Shown here in pieces: positions 27,975-37,160 of a DNA stretch of 64,000 nt. The stretch spans positions 78,174 through 142,173 of the forward strand of contig NZ_AKJE01000035.1 of NCBI RefSeq assembly GCF_000282495.1, given 5' to 3'. How positions within the stretch are numbered: the first letter of the stretch is position 1; every line of letters starts with the position of its first letter. The notes beneath the pieces are model-generated. The model saw nothing but the letters and a program-made list of their open reading frames with translations, was not told the DNA's origin and did no database searches. The DNA comes from Pseudomonas sp. GM79 (GTDB lineage: Bacteria; Pseudomonadota; Gammaproteobacteria; Pseudomonadales; Pseudomonadaceae). The translations under genes and the position numbers were made by a program.

Positions 27975-28281
27975 GGGGCGAGACCTTTTGCATAAGAAAG
28001 ATGAATGTCCAAGTTTAGCGAAGCAATCGCCCGAAAGCGAACACAACCCGGACAGACGGGGCGCGGCAAAGGGCTCGACGGTCACAGGCTTCCATCAGGA
28101 TGAAGACGGACACTGGGTAGCCGAGCTTTCCTGCGGCCATACCCAACACCTGCGGCACCAGCCGCCGTGGCAATCCCGGGCCTGGGTGCTGGACCCTTCG
28201 TTGCGTAATGAAAAAATAGGCCAGCCCTTTGATTGCGGATGGTGCGCACAAGGCTCGGTTAGCGATAACCTTGGCGACTGA
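27973..28281 (+). CDS. DUF3565 family small zinc-ribbon-like protein
   Basis: The conserved part (about 65 residues) is VTGFHQDEDGHWVAELSCGH, then TQHLRHQPPW, and IGQPFDCGWC at the end, matching DUF3565. Cysteines and histidines in CGH and DCGWC suggest one metal site. The start is uncertain: ATG 27973 overlaps the slyD start on the other strand, while TTG 27988 would avoid this; neither has a good ribosome site. Function unknown. It precedes pta by 60 bases. Confidence 0.7.
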   Translation: MGRDLLHKKDECPSLAKQSPESEHNPDRRGAAKGSTVTGFHQDEDGHWVAELSCGHTQHLRHQPPWQSRAWVLDPSLRNEKIGQPFDCGWCAQGSVSDNLGD

Positions 28282-28341
28282 ATTTCGGTAGAACGCCAGC
28301 CATAGGCGCTCACCATTGCCATGCACCCTTAGAGAATCCGC

Positions 28342-30441
28342 ATGCAAACTTTTTTTATCGCACCCACCGATTTTGGTGTGGGTCTGACCTCCATCAGCCT
28401 CGGGCTGGTGCGTACGCTTGAGCGGGCCGGTCTCAAAGTCGGCTTTTTCAAACCGATTGCCCAGCCGCACCCGGGCGACACGGGCCCTGAACGCTCCACC
28501 GAACTGGTGGCCCGCACCCACGGTTTGAAACCGCCTCAGCCACTGGGCCTGGCCCACGTTGAGCGGATGCTCGGCGACGGTCAGCTGGACGAACTGCTCG
28601 AAGAAATCATCACCCTTTATCAGCAAGCCGCTGTCGGCAAGGACGTGCTGATCGTCGAGGGCATGGTCCCGACCCGCAGCGCCAGTTACGCCGCGCGGGT
28701 CAACCTGCATTTGGCCAAGAGCCTGGACGCCGATGTGATTCTGGTCTCGGCACCGGAAAACGAAGTGCTGACTGAATTGTCCGGCCGGGTGGAGTTACAG
28801 GCGCAATTGTTCGGCGGGCCGAAAGACCCGAAAGTCCTGGGCGTGATCCTCAACAAGGTCAAGACCGACGAAAGCATGGACGCCTTCGCCTCGCGCCTGA
28901 AGGAACACTCGCCGTTGCTGCGCAGTGGCGACTTCCGTCTGCTCGGCTGTATCCCGTATCAACCGGAACTGAACGCACCGCGCACCCGCGACGTGGCCGA
29001 CCTGATGGGCGCTCAGGTGCTCAACGCCGGCGATTACGAAACCCGGCGCATGACCAAAATCATCATCTGCGCCCGTACCATGCGCAACACCGTGGAGCTG
29101 CTCAAGCCCGGTGTGCTGGTGGTAACCCCCGGCGATCGCGACGACATCATCCTCGCCGTCAGCCTCGCGGCGATGAACGGCGTGCCTCTGGCCGGCCTGT
29201 TGCTGACCAGCGACACCCTGCCCGACCCGCGCATCATGGATTTGTGCCGTGGCGCCTTGCAGGCTGGCCTGCCGGTGTTGTCGGTCAGCACCGGTTCCTA
29301 CGACACCGCCAACCAGTTGAACGGTTTGAACAAGGAAATCCCGATCGACGACCGCGAACGTGCGGAGATCATCACCGATTTCGTCGCCAGCCACCTCGAC
29401 GCCAACTGGCTGCACCAGCGCTGCGGCACGCCACGGGAAATGCGCCTGTCGCCTGCGGTGTTCCGCTACCAGCTGATCCAGCGCGCCCAGGCCGCCAACA
29501 AGCGCATCGTGTTGCCCGAAGGCAGCGAGCCGTTGACCGTGCAGGCCGCGGCGATCTGTCAGGCGCGCGGCATTGCCCGTTGCGTGTTGCTGGCCAAACC
29601 GGCGGACGTCGAAGCCGTGGCCCGCGCCCAAGGCATCGAGTTGCCGCCGGGGCTGGAAATCCTCGATCCGGACCTGATTCGCGAACGCTATGTCGAGCCA
29701 ATGGTTGCGCTGCGCAAGACTAAAAGCCTCAACGCGCCGATGGCCGAGCAGCAACTGGAAGACACCGTGGTGATCGGCACCATGATGCTGGCGCTGGATG
29801 AAGTGGACGGGCTGGTGTCCGGGGTCATTCACTCCACCGCCAACACCATCCGCCCGGCCCTGCAACTGATCAAGACCGCGCCGGGCTGCACGCTGGTGTC
29901 GTCAGTGTTCTTCATGCTCTTCCCCGAGGAAGTGCTGGTCTACGGCGACTGCGTGATGAACCCGCACCCGAGCGCCAGCGAACTGGCCGAGATCGCCTTG
30001 CAAAGCGCCGATTCGGCCGCGGCGTTCGGCATCACTCCACGTGTGGCGATGATCAGCTATTCCAGCGGTGAGTCGGCCAGCGGTGAAGAAGTCGAGAAGG
30101 TTCGCGAGGCCACATTGCTCGCCCACGAACAGCAAAACTCGCTGTTGATCGACGGCCCGTTGCAGTACGACGCCGCCGCCAACGAAACCGTGGCCCGACA
30201 ACTGGCGCCGAACAGTCAGGTCGCCGGTCGTGCCACGGTGTTCGTGTTCCCCGACTTGAACACCGGCAACACCACCCACAAAGCCGTGCAGCGCAGCGCC
30301 GACTGCGTCAGCCTCGGGCCGATGCTGCAAGGCCTGCGCAAACCGGTGAATGACCTGCCGCGCGGCGCGCAGGTCGACGACATCGTCTACACCATCGCGT
30401 TGACCGCGATTCAAGCTGCCAACCGACCTATGGATGTTTAA
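28342..30441 (+). CDS. pta: Phosphate acetyltransferase
   Basis: 699 residues of the long three-domain form: an N-terminal BioD-like P-loop-related domain (MQTFFIAPTDFGVGLTSIS), a DRTGG domain, and the C-terminal PTA_PTB catalytic domain (from about LIQRAQAANKRIVLPEGSEPL; later ANTIRPALQLIKTAPG and VFVFPDLNTGNTTHKAVQR). It interconverts acetyl-CoA and acetyl phosphate. Acetate kinase, next to pta in P. aeruginosa, is not in this neighbourhood. The acyltransferase gene begins immediately after the pta stop codon. Confidence 0.95.
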   Translation: MQTFFIAPTDFGVGLTSISLGLVRTLERAGLKVGFFKPIAQPHPGDTGPERSTELVARTHGLKPPQPLGLAHVERMLGDGQLDELLEEIITLYQQAAVGKDVLIVEGMVPTRSASYAARVNLHLAKSLDADVILVSAPENEVLTELSGRVELQAQLFGGPKDPKVLGVILNKVKTDESMDAFASRLKEHSPLLRSGDFRLLGCIPYQPELNAPRTRDVADLMGAQVLNAGDYETRRMTKIIICARTMRNTVELLKPGVLVVTPGDRDDIILAVSLAAMNGVPLAGLLLTSDTLPDPRIMDLCRGALQAGLPVLSVSTGSYDTANQLNGLNKEIPIDDRERAEIITDFVASHLDANWLHQRCGTPREMRLSPAVFRYQLIQRAQAANKRIVLPEGSEPLTVQAAAICQARGIARCVLLAKPADVEAVARAQGIELPPGLEILDPDLIRERYVEPMVALRKTKSLNAPMAEQQLEDTVVIGTMMLALDEVDGLVSGVIHSTANTIRPALQLIKTAPGCTLVSSVFFMLFPEEVLVYGDCVMNPHPSASELAEIALQSADSAAAFGITPRVAMISYSSGESASGEEVEKVREATLLAHEQQNSLLIDGPLQYDAAANETVARQLAPNSQVAGRATVFVFPDLNTGNTTHKAVQRSADCVSLGPMLQGLRKPVNDLPRGAQVDDIVYTIALTAIQAANRPMDV

Positions 30442-31347
30442 ATGCTGGATTTTCTACCTGCACCCGTGCGCGGCGTGATCGCCTCGCTGTTGTTGGCGCT
30501 GAACACGATTGTCTGCTGCACGCCGCTGTTCGTGGTGGCGATCTTCAAACTGCTGCTGCCCTTCCCCGCCGCCCAGCGTTTCACCGACTGGCTAATGGGC
30601 CATATCCACGAAACCTGGATCAGCAACAACAAGGCCTGGATGGACCTGCTCGGGCACACGCGCTGGCAGCTCAGCGGGCTGGAAGGCTTGGACTATCAGC
30701 ACTCATACCTGATCACCAGCAACCACCAGAGCTGGGTCGACATCATGGTGTTGCAATACGTGCTGAACCGGAAGATTCGCCCGCTGAAGTTCTTCCTCAA
30801 ACAGCAACTGATCTGGGTACCGGTGATTGGCCTGGCGTGGTGGGCGCTGGGCTTTCCGTTCATGAAGCGTTACTCCAAGGCCTATCTGGAGAAGCACCCA
30901 GAGAAGAAAGGCAAAGACCTGGAAACCACCCGCAAGACCTGCGACAAGTTCCGCAATAACCCGGTGGGGATTTTCAACTTCGTCGAAGGCACACGTTTCA
31001 CCGAGGGCAAGCACGTACAGCAGAGCTCACCGTTCCGCTACCTGCTCAAGCCGAAAGCGGGTGGCATTGCCTTCGTGCTGGATGCCATGGGCGACCAGCT
31101 GGAAGCCATCGTCAACGTGACCATTCACTATCCGGCCGGGCGTCCGGGTTACTGGAATTTGCTCTGTGGGAACGTGAAGGATGTGGTGGTGCACTTTCAG
31201 GAACTGAAGATTCCACCGCAGTTCGTTGGCAAGAACTACGACCAGGACGGTGTGTATCGGCTCGAGTTTCAGGGTTGGATCAATCAGCTGTGGAATGACA
31301 AGGATGCGTTGCTGGGGCAGATGCATCGCGAGTATCCAGCGCAGTAG
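30442..31347 (+). CDS. PlsC-type acyltransferase (YihG-like)
   Basis: 301 residues. An N-terminal membrane segment (SLLLALNTIVCCTPLFVVAIF) precedes a glycerolipid acyltransferase domain with block I NHQSWVD, in which N-H-x4-D is preserved, and block III FVEGTRFTEG. It should transfer acyl chains to a lysophospholipid or related acceptor at the inner membrane; the YihG group is distinct from the main PlsC. It abuts pta directly (stop then ATG), so the two are translated together, an arrangement also found in P. aeruginosa. Confidence 0.88.
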   Translation: MLDFLPAPVRGVIASLLLALNTIVCCTPLFVVAIFKLLLPFPAAQRFTDWLMGHIHETWISNNKAWMDLLGHTRWQLSGLEGLDYQHSYLITSNHQSWVDIMVLQYVLNRKIRPLKFFLKQQLIWVPVIGLAWWALGFPFMKRYSKAYLEKHPEKKGKDLETTRKTCDKFRNNPVGIFNFVEGTRFTEGKHVQQSSPFRYLLKPKAGGIAFVLDAMGDQLEAIVNVTIHYPAGRPGYWNLLCGNVKDVVVHFQELKIPPQFVGKNYDQDGVYRLEFQGWINQLWNDKDALLGQMHREYPAQ

Positions 31348-31368
31348 TTCGGCGTCTGTTCCGGCCTC

Positions 31369-31461
31369 TTCGCGAGCAAGCCCGCTCCCACATTGGATCT
31401 TCATGAGACACAAGTTTTGTGTATGACAAAAATCCACTGTGGGAGCGGGCTTGCTCGCGAA
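31369..31461. repeat. Outward-facing REP pair (family 1)
   Basis: Two family 1 cores separated by 47 bases lie just before the bidirectional terminator at the acyltransferase/cysNC convergent junction. Confidence 0.85.
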
Positions 31462-31478
31462 GGCGTCCTCCCAGACAC

Positions 31479-31517
31479 AAAAAAAACCGCAGACGATCAC
31501 TCATCTGCGGTTTTTTT
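31479..31517. terminator. Bidirectional terminator between acyltransferase and cysNC
   Basis: Stem CCGCAGA/TCTGCGG with A8 before and T7 after, so it serves both converging transcripts. Confidence 0.9.
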
Positions 31518-31532
31518 ATTGGCAGCTAGCGC

Positions 31533-33431
31533 TTAGATCGCGCCACGTTTACGCAGCAGATCCAGCACTTGCTTGACGCTTTCTTCCAGCGACAGCGACT
31601 GGGTGTCGATCACCAGATCGGCATTCAGCGGCACGTCGTACGGGAAGGATTCACCCGGGATGTTGTCGCCACCCGCCGCGTACAGACCTTGCGGATCACG
31701 CTCGGCACAGACCGTCGGAGAGGCCTGGACGTAGACCGTCAGCAGACGCTCCTTGCCGATCAGTTCCCGGGCCTGCTCACGACCTTCTGCACTCGGCGCA
31801 ACGAAGGCTGCCAAGGTCAACAGACCCGCTTCGTTGAACTGACGCGCAACGTGCGCTGCGCGACGCCAGTTTTCGGTACGCCCGGCGCGATCCTGTGGCA
31901 GACCTTTGTTCAGGTCGTGACGCAGATTCTGGCCATCGAGTACAAACACCGCACGACCCAGGTCGAACAGCTTGCGTTCAACCGCGTAGGCCAGGGTGCT
32001 TTTGCCCGCGCCCGACAGGCCGCTGAACAACACGGTGGCCGGTTGCTGACCAAAACGCTGGGCACGCTCTTCGGTAGCCACATGCGCCAGTTTGCCGTGG
32101 TGGGTGCTGGTGCCATGGCTCAACGGCTGAGCGATGATCATGCCGGCCGCGACGGTGCCGTTGGTCAGTCGATCGATGACGATGAACGAACCGGTGGTGC
32201 GGTTGCTGTCGTAACCGTCCAGCGCGATGGCCGCGTCGAGGCTGATCTTGACCCGACCGATCTCGTTCAGCTGCAGCGAGCTGGCGGGACCTTCGGCCAG
32301 GGTGTTCACGTCCACACGATTGACGATGCTGGTGATCGAACCCGGCACGTAAGTCGTGGCGCGCTTGATGTCGTATTTCTTGCCCGGCAGCATCGGCTCT
32401 TCGGCCATCCACACCAGCATGGCGTCGAAGGCGTCAGTCACTTGCGGCTGGTTGTCGGCATGCACCAGCAAGTCACCGCGGGAGATGTCGATTTCGTCTT
32501 CCATGGTCAGCGTCACGGCTTGACCGGGACCTGCATGCTCCAGTTCACCTTCGAAGGTGACAATGGATTTCACGCGGCTGCTCTTGCCCGACGGCAACAC
32601 AACGACTTCGTCGCCCTTGTGCACGATGCCGCTGGCCAGGGTGCCGGCGAAACCACGGAAGTTCAGGTTCGGGCGGTTGACGTACTGCACCGGGAAACGC
32701 AGGTCGGTGTAGTTGCGGTCGCTGGCGATTTCGACGGTTTCGAGGATTTCCATCAGCGACTGGCCGGTGTACCACGGCGAGCGCTCGGACTTGTTCACTA
32801 CGTTGTCGCCCTTGAGCGCGGACATCGGCACGAACGCCATGGTGGTCGGCTTGAACGCGATGCCTTCGGCGAACTTCAGGTAATCGGCCTTGATCGACTC
32901 GAACACGCTTTCGTCGAAGCCGTTGAGGTCCATCTTGTTGATGGCGACAACGATGTGCTTGATGCCCAGCAACGAGGCGATAAAGCTGTGGCGACGGGTC
33001 TGGGTCTGCACGCCGTAACGGGCGTCGACCAGGATGATCGCCAGGTCACAGGTGGAGGCACCGGTGGCCATGTTGCGGGTGTACTGCTCATGGCCGGGGG
33101 TATCGGCGATGATGAATTTGCGCTTGGCGGTGGAGAAATAGCGGTAGGCGACATCAATGGTGATGCCCTGCTCACGCTCGGCCTGCAAGCCGTCGACCAG
33201 CAATGCCAGGTCGATGTCTTCACCGGTGGTGCCGACTTTTTTCGAGTCGCGGGTAATGGCTTCCAGGTGATCTTCGTAGATCATCTTGGAGTCGTGCAGC
33301 AGGCGCCCGATCAGGGTGCTCTTGCCGTCGTCGACGTTGCCACAGGTAAGAAAGCGCAGCATTTCCTTGCGTTCGTGCTGGCCCAGATAGGCGAGGATGT
33401 CCTCGCTGATCAAATCAGATGCGTGACTCAT
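31533..33431 (-). CDS. cysNC: Bifunctional sulfate adenylyltransferase subunit 1 / APS kinase CysNC
   Basis: 632 residues from ATG 33431 with GGAG about 10 bases upstream. The first ~450 residues are an EF-Tu-like GTPase (P-loop GNVDDGKST at 31-39, [16 protein letters not shown]) that drives ATP sulfurylase; the last ~165 are an APS kinase with its own P-loop GLSGAGKST at 471-479. Together with CysD it makes APS, then PAPS. The fusion is normal for Pseudomonas. Unusually, cysD and cysNC are 500 bases apart, with a four-helix-bundle gene between them. Confidence 0.95.
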   Translation of the reverse strand: MSHASDLISEDILAYLGQHERKEMLRFLTCGNVDDGKSTLIGRLLHDSKMIYEDHLEAITRDSKKVGTTGEDIDLALLVDGLQAEREQGITIDVAYRYFSTAKRKFIIADTPGHEQYTRNMATGASTCDLAIILVDARYGVQTQTRRHSFIASLLGIKHIVVAINKMDLNGFDESVFESIKADYLKFAEGIAFKPTTMAFVPMSALKGDNVVNKSERSPWYTGQSLMEILETVEIASDRNYTDLRFPVQYVNRPNLNFRGFAGTLASGIVHKGDEVVVLPSGKSSRVKSIVTFEGELEHAGPGQAVTLTMEDEIDISRGDLLVHADNQPQVTDAFDAMLVWMAEEPMLPGKKYDIKRATTYVPGSITSIVNRVDVNTLAEGPASSLQLNEIGRVKISLDAAIALDGYDSNRTTGSFIVIDRLTNGTVAAGMIIAQPLSHGTSTHHGKLAHVATEERAQRFGQQPATVLFSGLSGAGKSTLAYAVERKLFDLGRAVFVLDGQNLRHDLNKGLPQDRAGRTENWRRAAHVARQFNEAGLLTLAAFVAPSAEGREQARELIGKERLLTVYVQASPTVCAERDPQGLYAAGGDNIPGESFPYDVPLNADLVIDTQSLSLEESVKQVLDLLRKRGAI

Positions 33432-33433
33432 TG

Positions 33434-33471
33434 CATTCGAGCTCCAAGCTGTAAGCTTCAAGCGGCAAGCT
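33434..33471. repeat. Family 3 repeat, left flank of the four-helix-bundle insert
   Basis: AAGCTGTAAGCTTCAAGC followed by GGCAAGCT. The 13-mer CAAGCGGCAAGCT at 33459-33471 is exactly inverted at 33907-33919, on the other side of the inserted gene. Confidence 0.8.
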
Positions 33472-33484
33472 TGTCGGCGTACAG

Positions 33485-33826
33485 CTACTCAGAAATTTTG
33501 TTGATCAAGCCGCATAGCATTCTTGAAAGCTCGCGGGTCTCTGTAATCCAATCGTCAGCCAGAGGATCAGCGATGTAGGCAATTTCACGGCCGATGAGGA
33601 TCTGAGTGCGTAACTCACCGCATGAAGCTTTCGCCACCCAAAGAAAATGTACTTTTTCCTTGGGACCGCAACGCTCCATTCCTTCAGCAATATTGGAAGG
33701 CACCGAAAGTGCAGAGCGGGTAATTTGATCCTTGAAGCCAAAGTCCCCACATCTCGACAACTCTCTATAGATCCTTACCGCCAAACACTTGCTTCTCTGC
33801 CAGACAATCAGCTTCTCGAAATCCAT
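33485..33826 (-). CDS. Four-helix-bundle protein (S23/Avd-like)
   Basis: 113 residues of the small four-helix-bundle family known from 23S rRNA intervening sequences and related to the Avd protein of diversity-generating retroelements. The family hallmarks are [39 protein letters not shown], and a late helix with [11 protein letters not shown]. It lies between cysD and cysNC, in the same direction, and is bracketed by an inverted 13-mer. Base composition is visibly lower in GC than the cys genes. No reverse transcriptase or variable repeat is nearby, so this is not a DGR. Function unknown; insertion of a mobile or IVS-like element is inferred. Confidence 0.85.
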   Translation of the reverse strand: MDFEKLIVWQRSKCLAVRIYRELSRCGDFGFKDQITRSALSVPSNIAEGMERCGPKEKVHFLWVAKASCGELRTQILIGREIAYIADPLADDWITETRELSRMLCGLINKISE

Positions 33827-33894
33827 TGCGAGTCATCCGATAACGGCTCGCAACACCCAGCTGCAAGCACCAAACTGCGAAATTACGCGTACCG

Positions 33895-33935
33895 CCCTTA
33901 ACTTGCAGCTTGCCGCTTGTAACTCGAAGCTTAAA
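33895..33935. repeat. Family 3 repeat, right flank of the four-helix-bundle insert
   Basis: ACTTGCAGCTTGCCGCTTG then AACTCGAAGCTT, the inverse of the left flank. It reaches the 3' end of cysD, whose stop codon is at 33931. Confidence 0.75.
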
Positions 33936-34848
33936 AGTATCCCTGACGTTTCTTTTCTTCCATCGAACCGGCGCCATCGTGATCGATGACCCGGCCCTGG
34001 CGTTCGGAAGTTCGCGTCAGGAGCATTTCCTGAATGATGTCGGTCAGGCTGGTGGCCTCGGACTCGACCGCACCGGTCAACGGGTAGTCGCCCAGCGTAC
34101 GGAAACGGACCTTCTTCTTGACGATGCGCGCCTTGTCTTCGTCGCTCAGGTGATTGAGCAGGCGCTCGTCGTCGATCATGATCCAGGTGCCATTCATCTC
34201 GATGACGTCGCGCTCGGCTGCAAAATACAGCGGCACGATCGGGATGCCTTCGAGGTAGATGTACTGCCAGATGTCCAGCTCGGTCCAGTTCGACAACGGG
34301 AATACGCGGATCGATTCGCCCTTGTTGACCTTGCCGTTGTAGACGTTCCACAACTCGGGACGCTGGTTTTTCGGGTCCCAGCGGTGCTTGGTGTCACGGA
34401 AGGAATACACGCGCTCTTTGGCACGGGATTTCTCTTCGTCGCGACGGGCGCCGCCGAATGCCGCATCGAAGCCGTACTTGTCGAGGGCCTGTTTGAGGCC
34501 TTCGGTCTTCATGATGTCGGTGTGCTTGGCACTGCCGTGGGTGAGCGGATTGATACCCTGCGCAACACCCTCGGGGTTCACGTGCACCAGCAGGTCCAGG
34601 CCGAGCTCTTCGACCATGCGGTCGCGGAATGCGTACATTTCCTTGAACTTCCACTGGGTGTCGACGTGCATCACCGGAAACGGAAGTTTGCCCGGGAAGA
34701 ATGCCTTGCGTGCCAGGTGCAGCATCACGGCGGAGTCTTTACCGACGGAGTACAGCATCACCGGGTTATCGAACTCGGCGGCGACCTCGCGGATGATGTG
34801 GATGCTTTCGGCCTCCAGCTGTTTCAGATGCGTCAGTTTGTCGACCAT
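33931..34848 (-). CDS. cysD: Sulfate adenylyltransferase subunit 2 CysD
   Basis: 305 residues with the PP-loop SVGKDS at 34-39 and the family stretches [34 protein letters not shown] and [15 protein letters not shown]. It adenylylates sulfate in complex with CysN, the first committed step of sulfate assimilation. It should be the promoter-proximal gene of the cysD-insert-cysNC unit. cysZ lies about 10 kb away. Confidence 0.95.
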   Translation of the reverse strand: MVDKLTHLKQLEAESIHIIREVAAEFDNPVMLYSVGKDSAVMLHLARKAFFPGKLPFPVMHVDTQWKFKEMYAFRDRMVEELGLDLLVHVNPEGVAQGINPLTHGSAKHTDIMKTEGLKQALDKYGFDAAFGGARRDEEKSRAKERVYSFRDTKHRWDPKNQRPELWNVYNGKVNKGESIRVFPLSNWTELDIWQYIYLEGIPIVPLYFAAERDVIEMNGTWIMIDDERLLNHLSDEDKARIVKKKVRFRTLGDYPLTGAVESEATSLTDIIQEMLLTRTSERQGRVIDHDGAGSMEEKKRQGYF

Positions 34849-35005
34849 GGCTACTCACGAAAACGATCTTATGGACGGCCTGCGGGCCGTGTTCGAGCGG
34901 GGAATCCTAGCACAGCGCCCTCTTCTAATCAGGACGCCGGCTAGATCGAAAGGGTATATGAATATACCCCCTCGTTTGGCACAACGGCCCCATTCAGTTT
35001 TGAAA

Positions 35006-35764
35006 TCAGATAGGGTTCGGGCAATCGATGAAGATGTGCTCGAGGGCGAAACGTCGCGCCAGGTAATCGCCCAAAGCCTGCACACCATAACGCTCGGTGG
35101 CGTGGTGGCCGGCGGCGATGAAGCTGATGTCGTTTTCCCGGGCGCTGTGAAACGTCTGCTCCGAGGCCTCGCCGCTGAGGTACAGATCAACGCCCGCCAA
35201 CACCGCCTGATCAATGTACCCCTGGCCGCCACCGGTGCACCAGCCGACCCGACGAATCATCTCGCTGCCTTCGATCAGCAGTGGCTCGCGCCCCATGACT
35301 TCCTGCACGCGACGGGCGAAATCGCGAGGGGTCATCGGTTCGTTCAACGAGCCGACCAGGCCAACGATTTTCAGATTGTCCGGATCCAGCGGGCCTTCGA
35401 CGGTGATGTCCAGTTGCCGGGCAAGCTGCACGTTATTCCCGACTTCCGGGTGCAGATCCAGCGGCAAGTGATAGGACAGCAGGCTGATATCGTGCTTGAG
35501 CAAGGTTTTCAACCGGCGCTGCTTCATGCCGGTGATGCACGGGTTTTCGCCTTTCCAGAAATAGCCGTGATGCACCAGCACCAGATCGGCCTGGGCTTCC
35601 ACCGCCGCGTCCAGCAACGCCTGGCTGGCGGTAACACCGCTGACGATGCGCATCACTTGCGGCCGGCCTTCGACCTGCAAACCATTGGGGCAGTAATCGG
35701 CAATCTTTGCACTTGCCAGGTAGCGGTCGGCTTCTTCGACCAGGGTGCTCAGGGCAACGGCCAT
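35006..35764 (-). CDS. Nif3-like dinuclear metal-centre protein (YbgI family)
   Basis: 252 residues of the Nif3/YbgI family: ADYCPNGLQVEG near residue 25, the metal ligands of LVLVHHGYFWKGE, SYHLPLDLHPEVGNN, and at the C-terminus AAGHHATERYGVQALGDYL. The family forms toroidal hexamers with two metals per subunit; reported links include GTP cyclohydrolase-like activity, but the role is unclear. It is divergent from algW, as in P. aeruginosa. Confidence 0.88.
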   Translation of the reverse strand: MAVALSTLVEEADRYLASAKIADYCPNGLQVEGRPQVMRIVSGVTASQALLDAAVEAQADLVLVHHGYFWKGENPCITGMKQRRLKTLLKHDISLLSYHLPLDLHPEVGNNVQLARQLDITVEGPLDPDNLKIVGLVGSLNEPMTPRDFARRVQEVMGREPLLIEGSEMIRRVGWCTGGGQGYIDQAVLAGVDLYLSGEASEQTFHSARENDISFIAAGHHATERYGVQALGDYLARRFALEHIFIDCPNPI

Positions 35765-35867
35765 AAAAGACTCCTAAATATCCCGTTCAGAGGCACGTGC
35801 GGCCTCGTATAATGCGCGACATTATGGGCGGTCTCACACCGCCTGCAACCTCTGTAGGACTTGCTTA

Positions 35868-37028
<1,161 letters not shown>

Positions 37029-37031
37029 GCG

Positions 37032-37061
37032 GTAGGAGCTGCCGAAGGCTGCGATCTTTTT
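37032..37061 (+). repeat. Single family 2 REP copy
   Basis: One copy of TAGGAGCTGCCGAAGGCTGC plus GATCTTTTT directly after algW; no inverted partner was found nearby. The T run could aid termination. Confidence 0.8.
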
Positions 37062-37118
37062 GCACCCTCAGCAGCTCCATAACTCCGAATCCGTTAACAG
37101 CAGACATTCTCATTAGGC

Positions 37119-37160
37119 ATGTTATATTGTTTCAATATTACTATTGGAACAACATAACAT
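37119..37160. promoter_or_regulatory. Palindromic operator candidate upstream of the TonB receptor
   Basis: GTTATATTG (37121-37129), a TTT spacer, then CAATATTAC (37133-37141) form an inverted repeat with one mismatch. In addition, ATGTTATA at 37119 is mirrored by ATAACAT at 37154-37160, overlapping the start codon. ATGTTATA/ATAACAT half-sites resemble Zur boxes. TTCTCATTA at 37107-37115 resembles part of a Fur box. A metal-responsive repressor is likely; which one is not decided. Confidence 0.45.

Noticed and set aside
31569..33578. A 669-codon open frame on the plus strand opposite cysNC
   Set aside because: It is antisense to a certain gene, its translation is low-complexity and resembles no family; it arises from the high-GC codon pattern.
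33485..33826. Diversity-generating retroelement suspected from the Avd-like gene
   Set aside because: No reverse transcriptase, template repeat or variable repeat lies near it.
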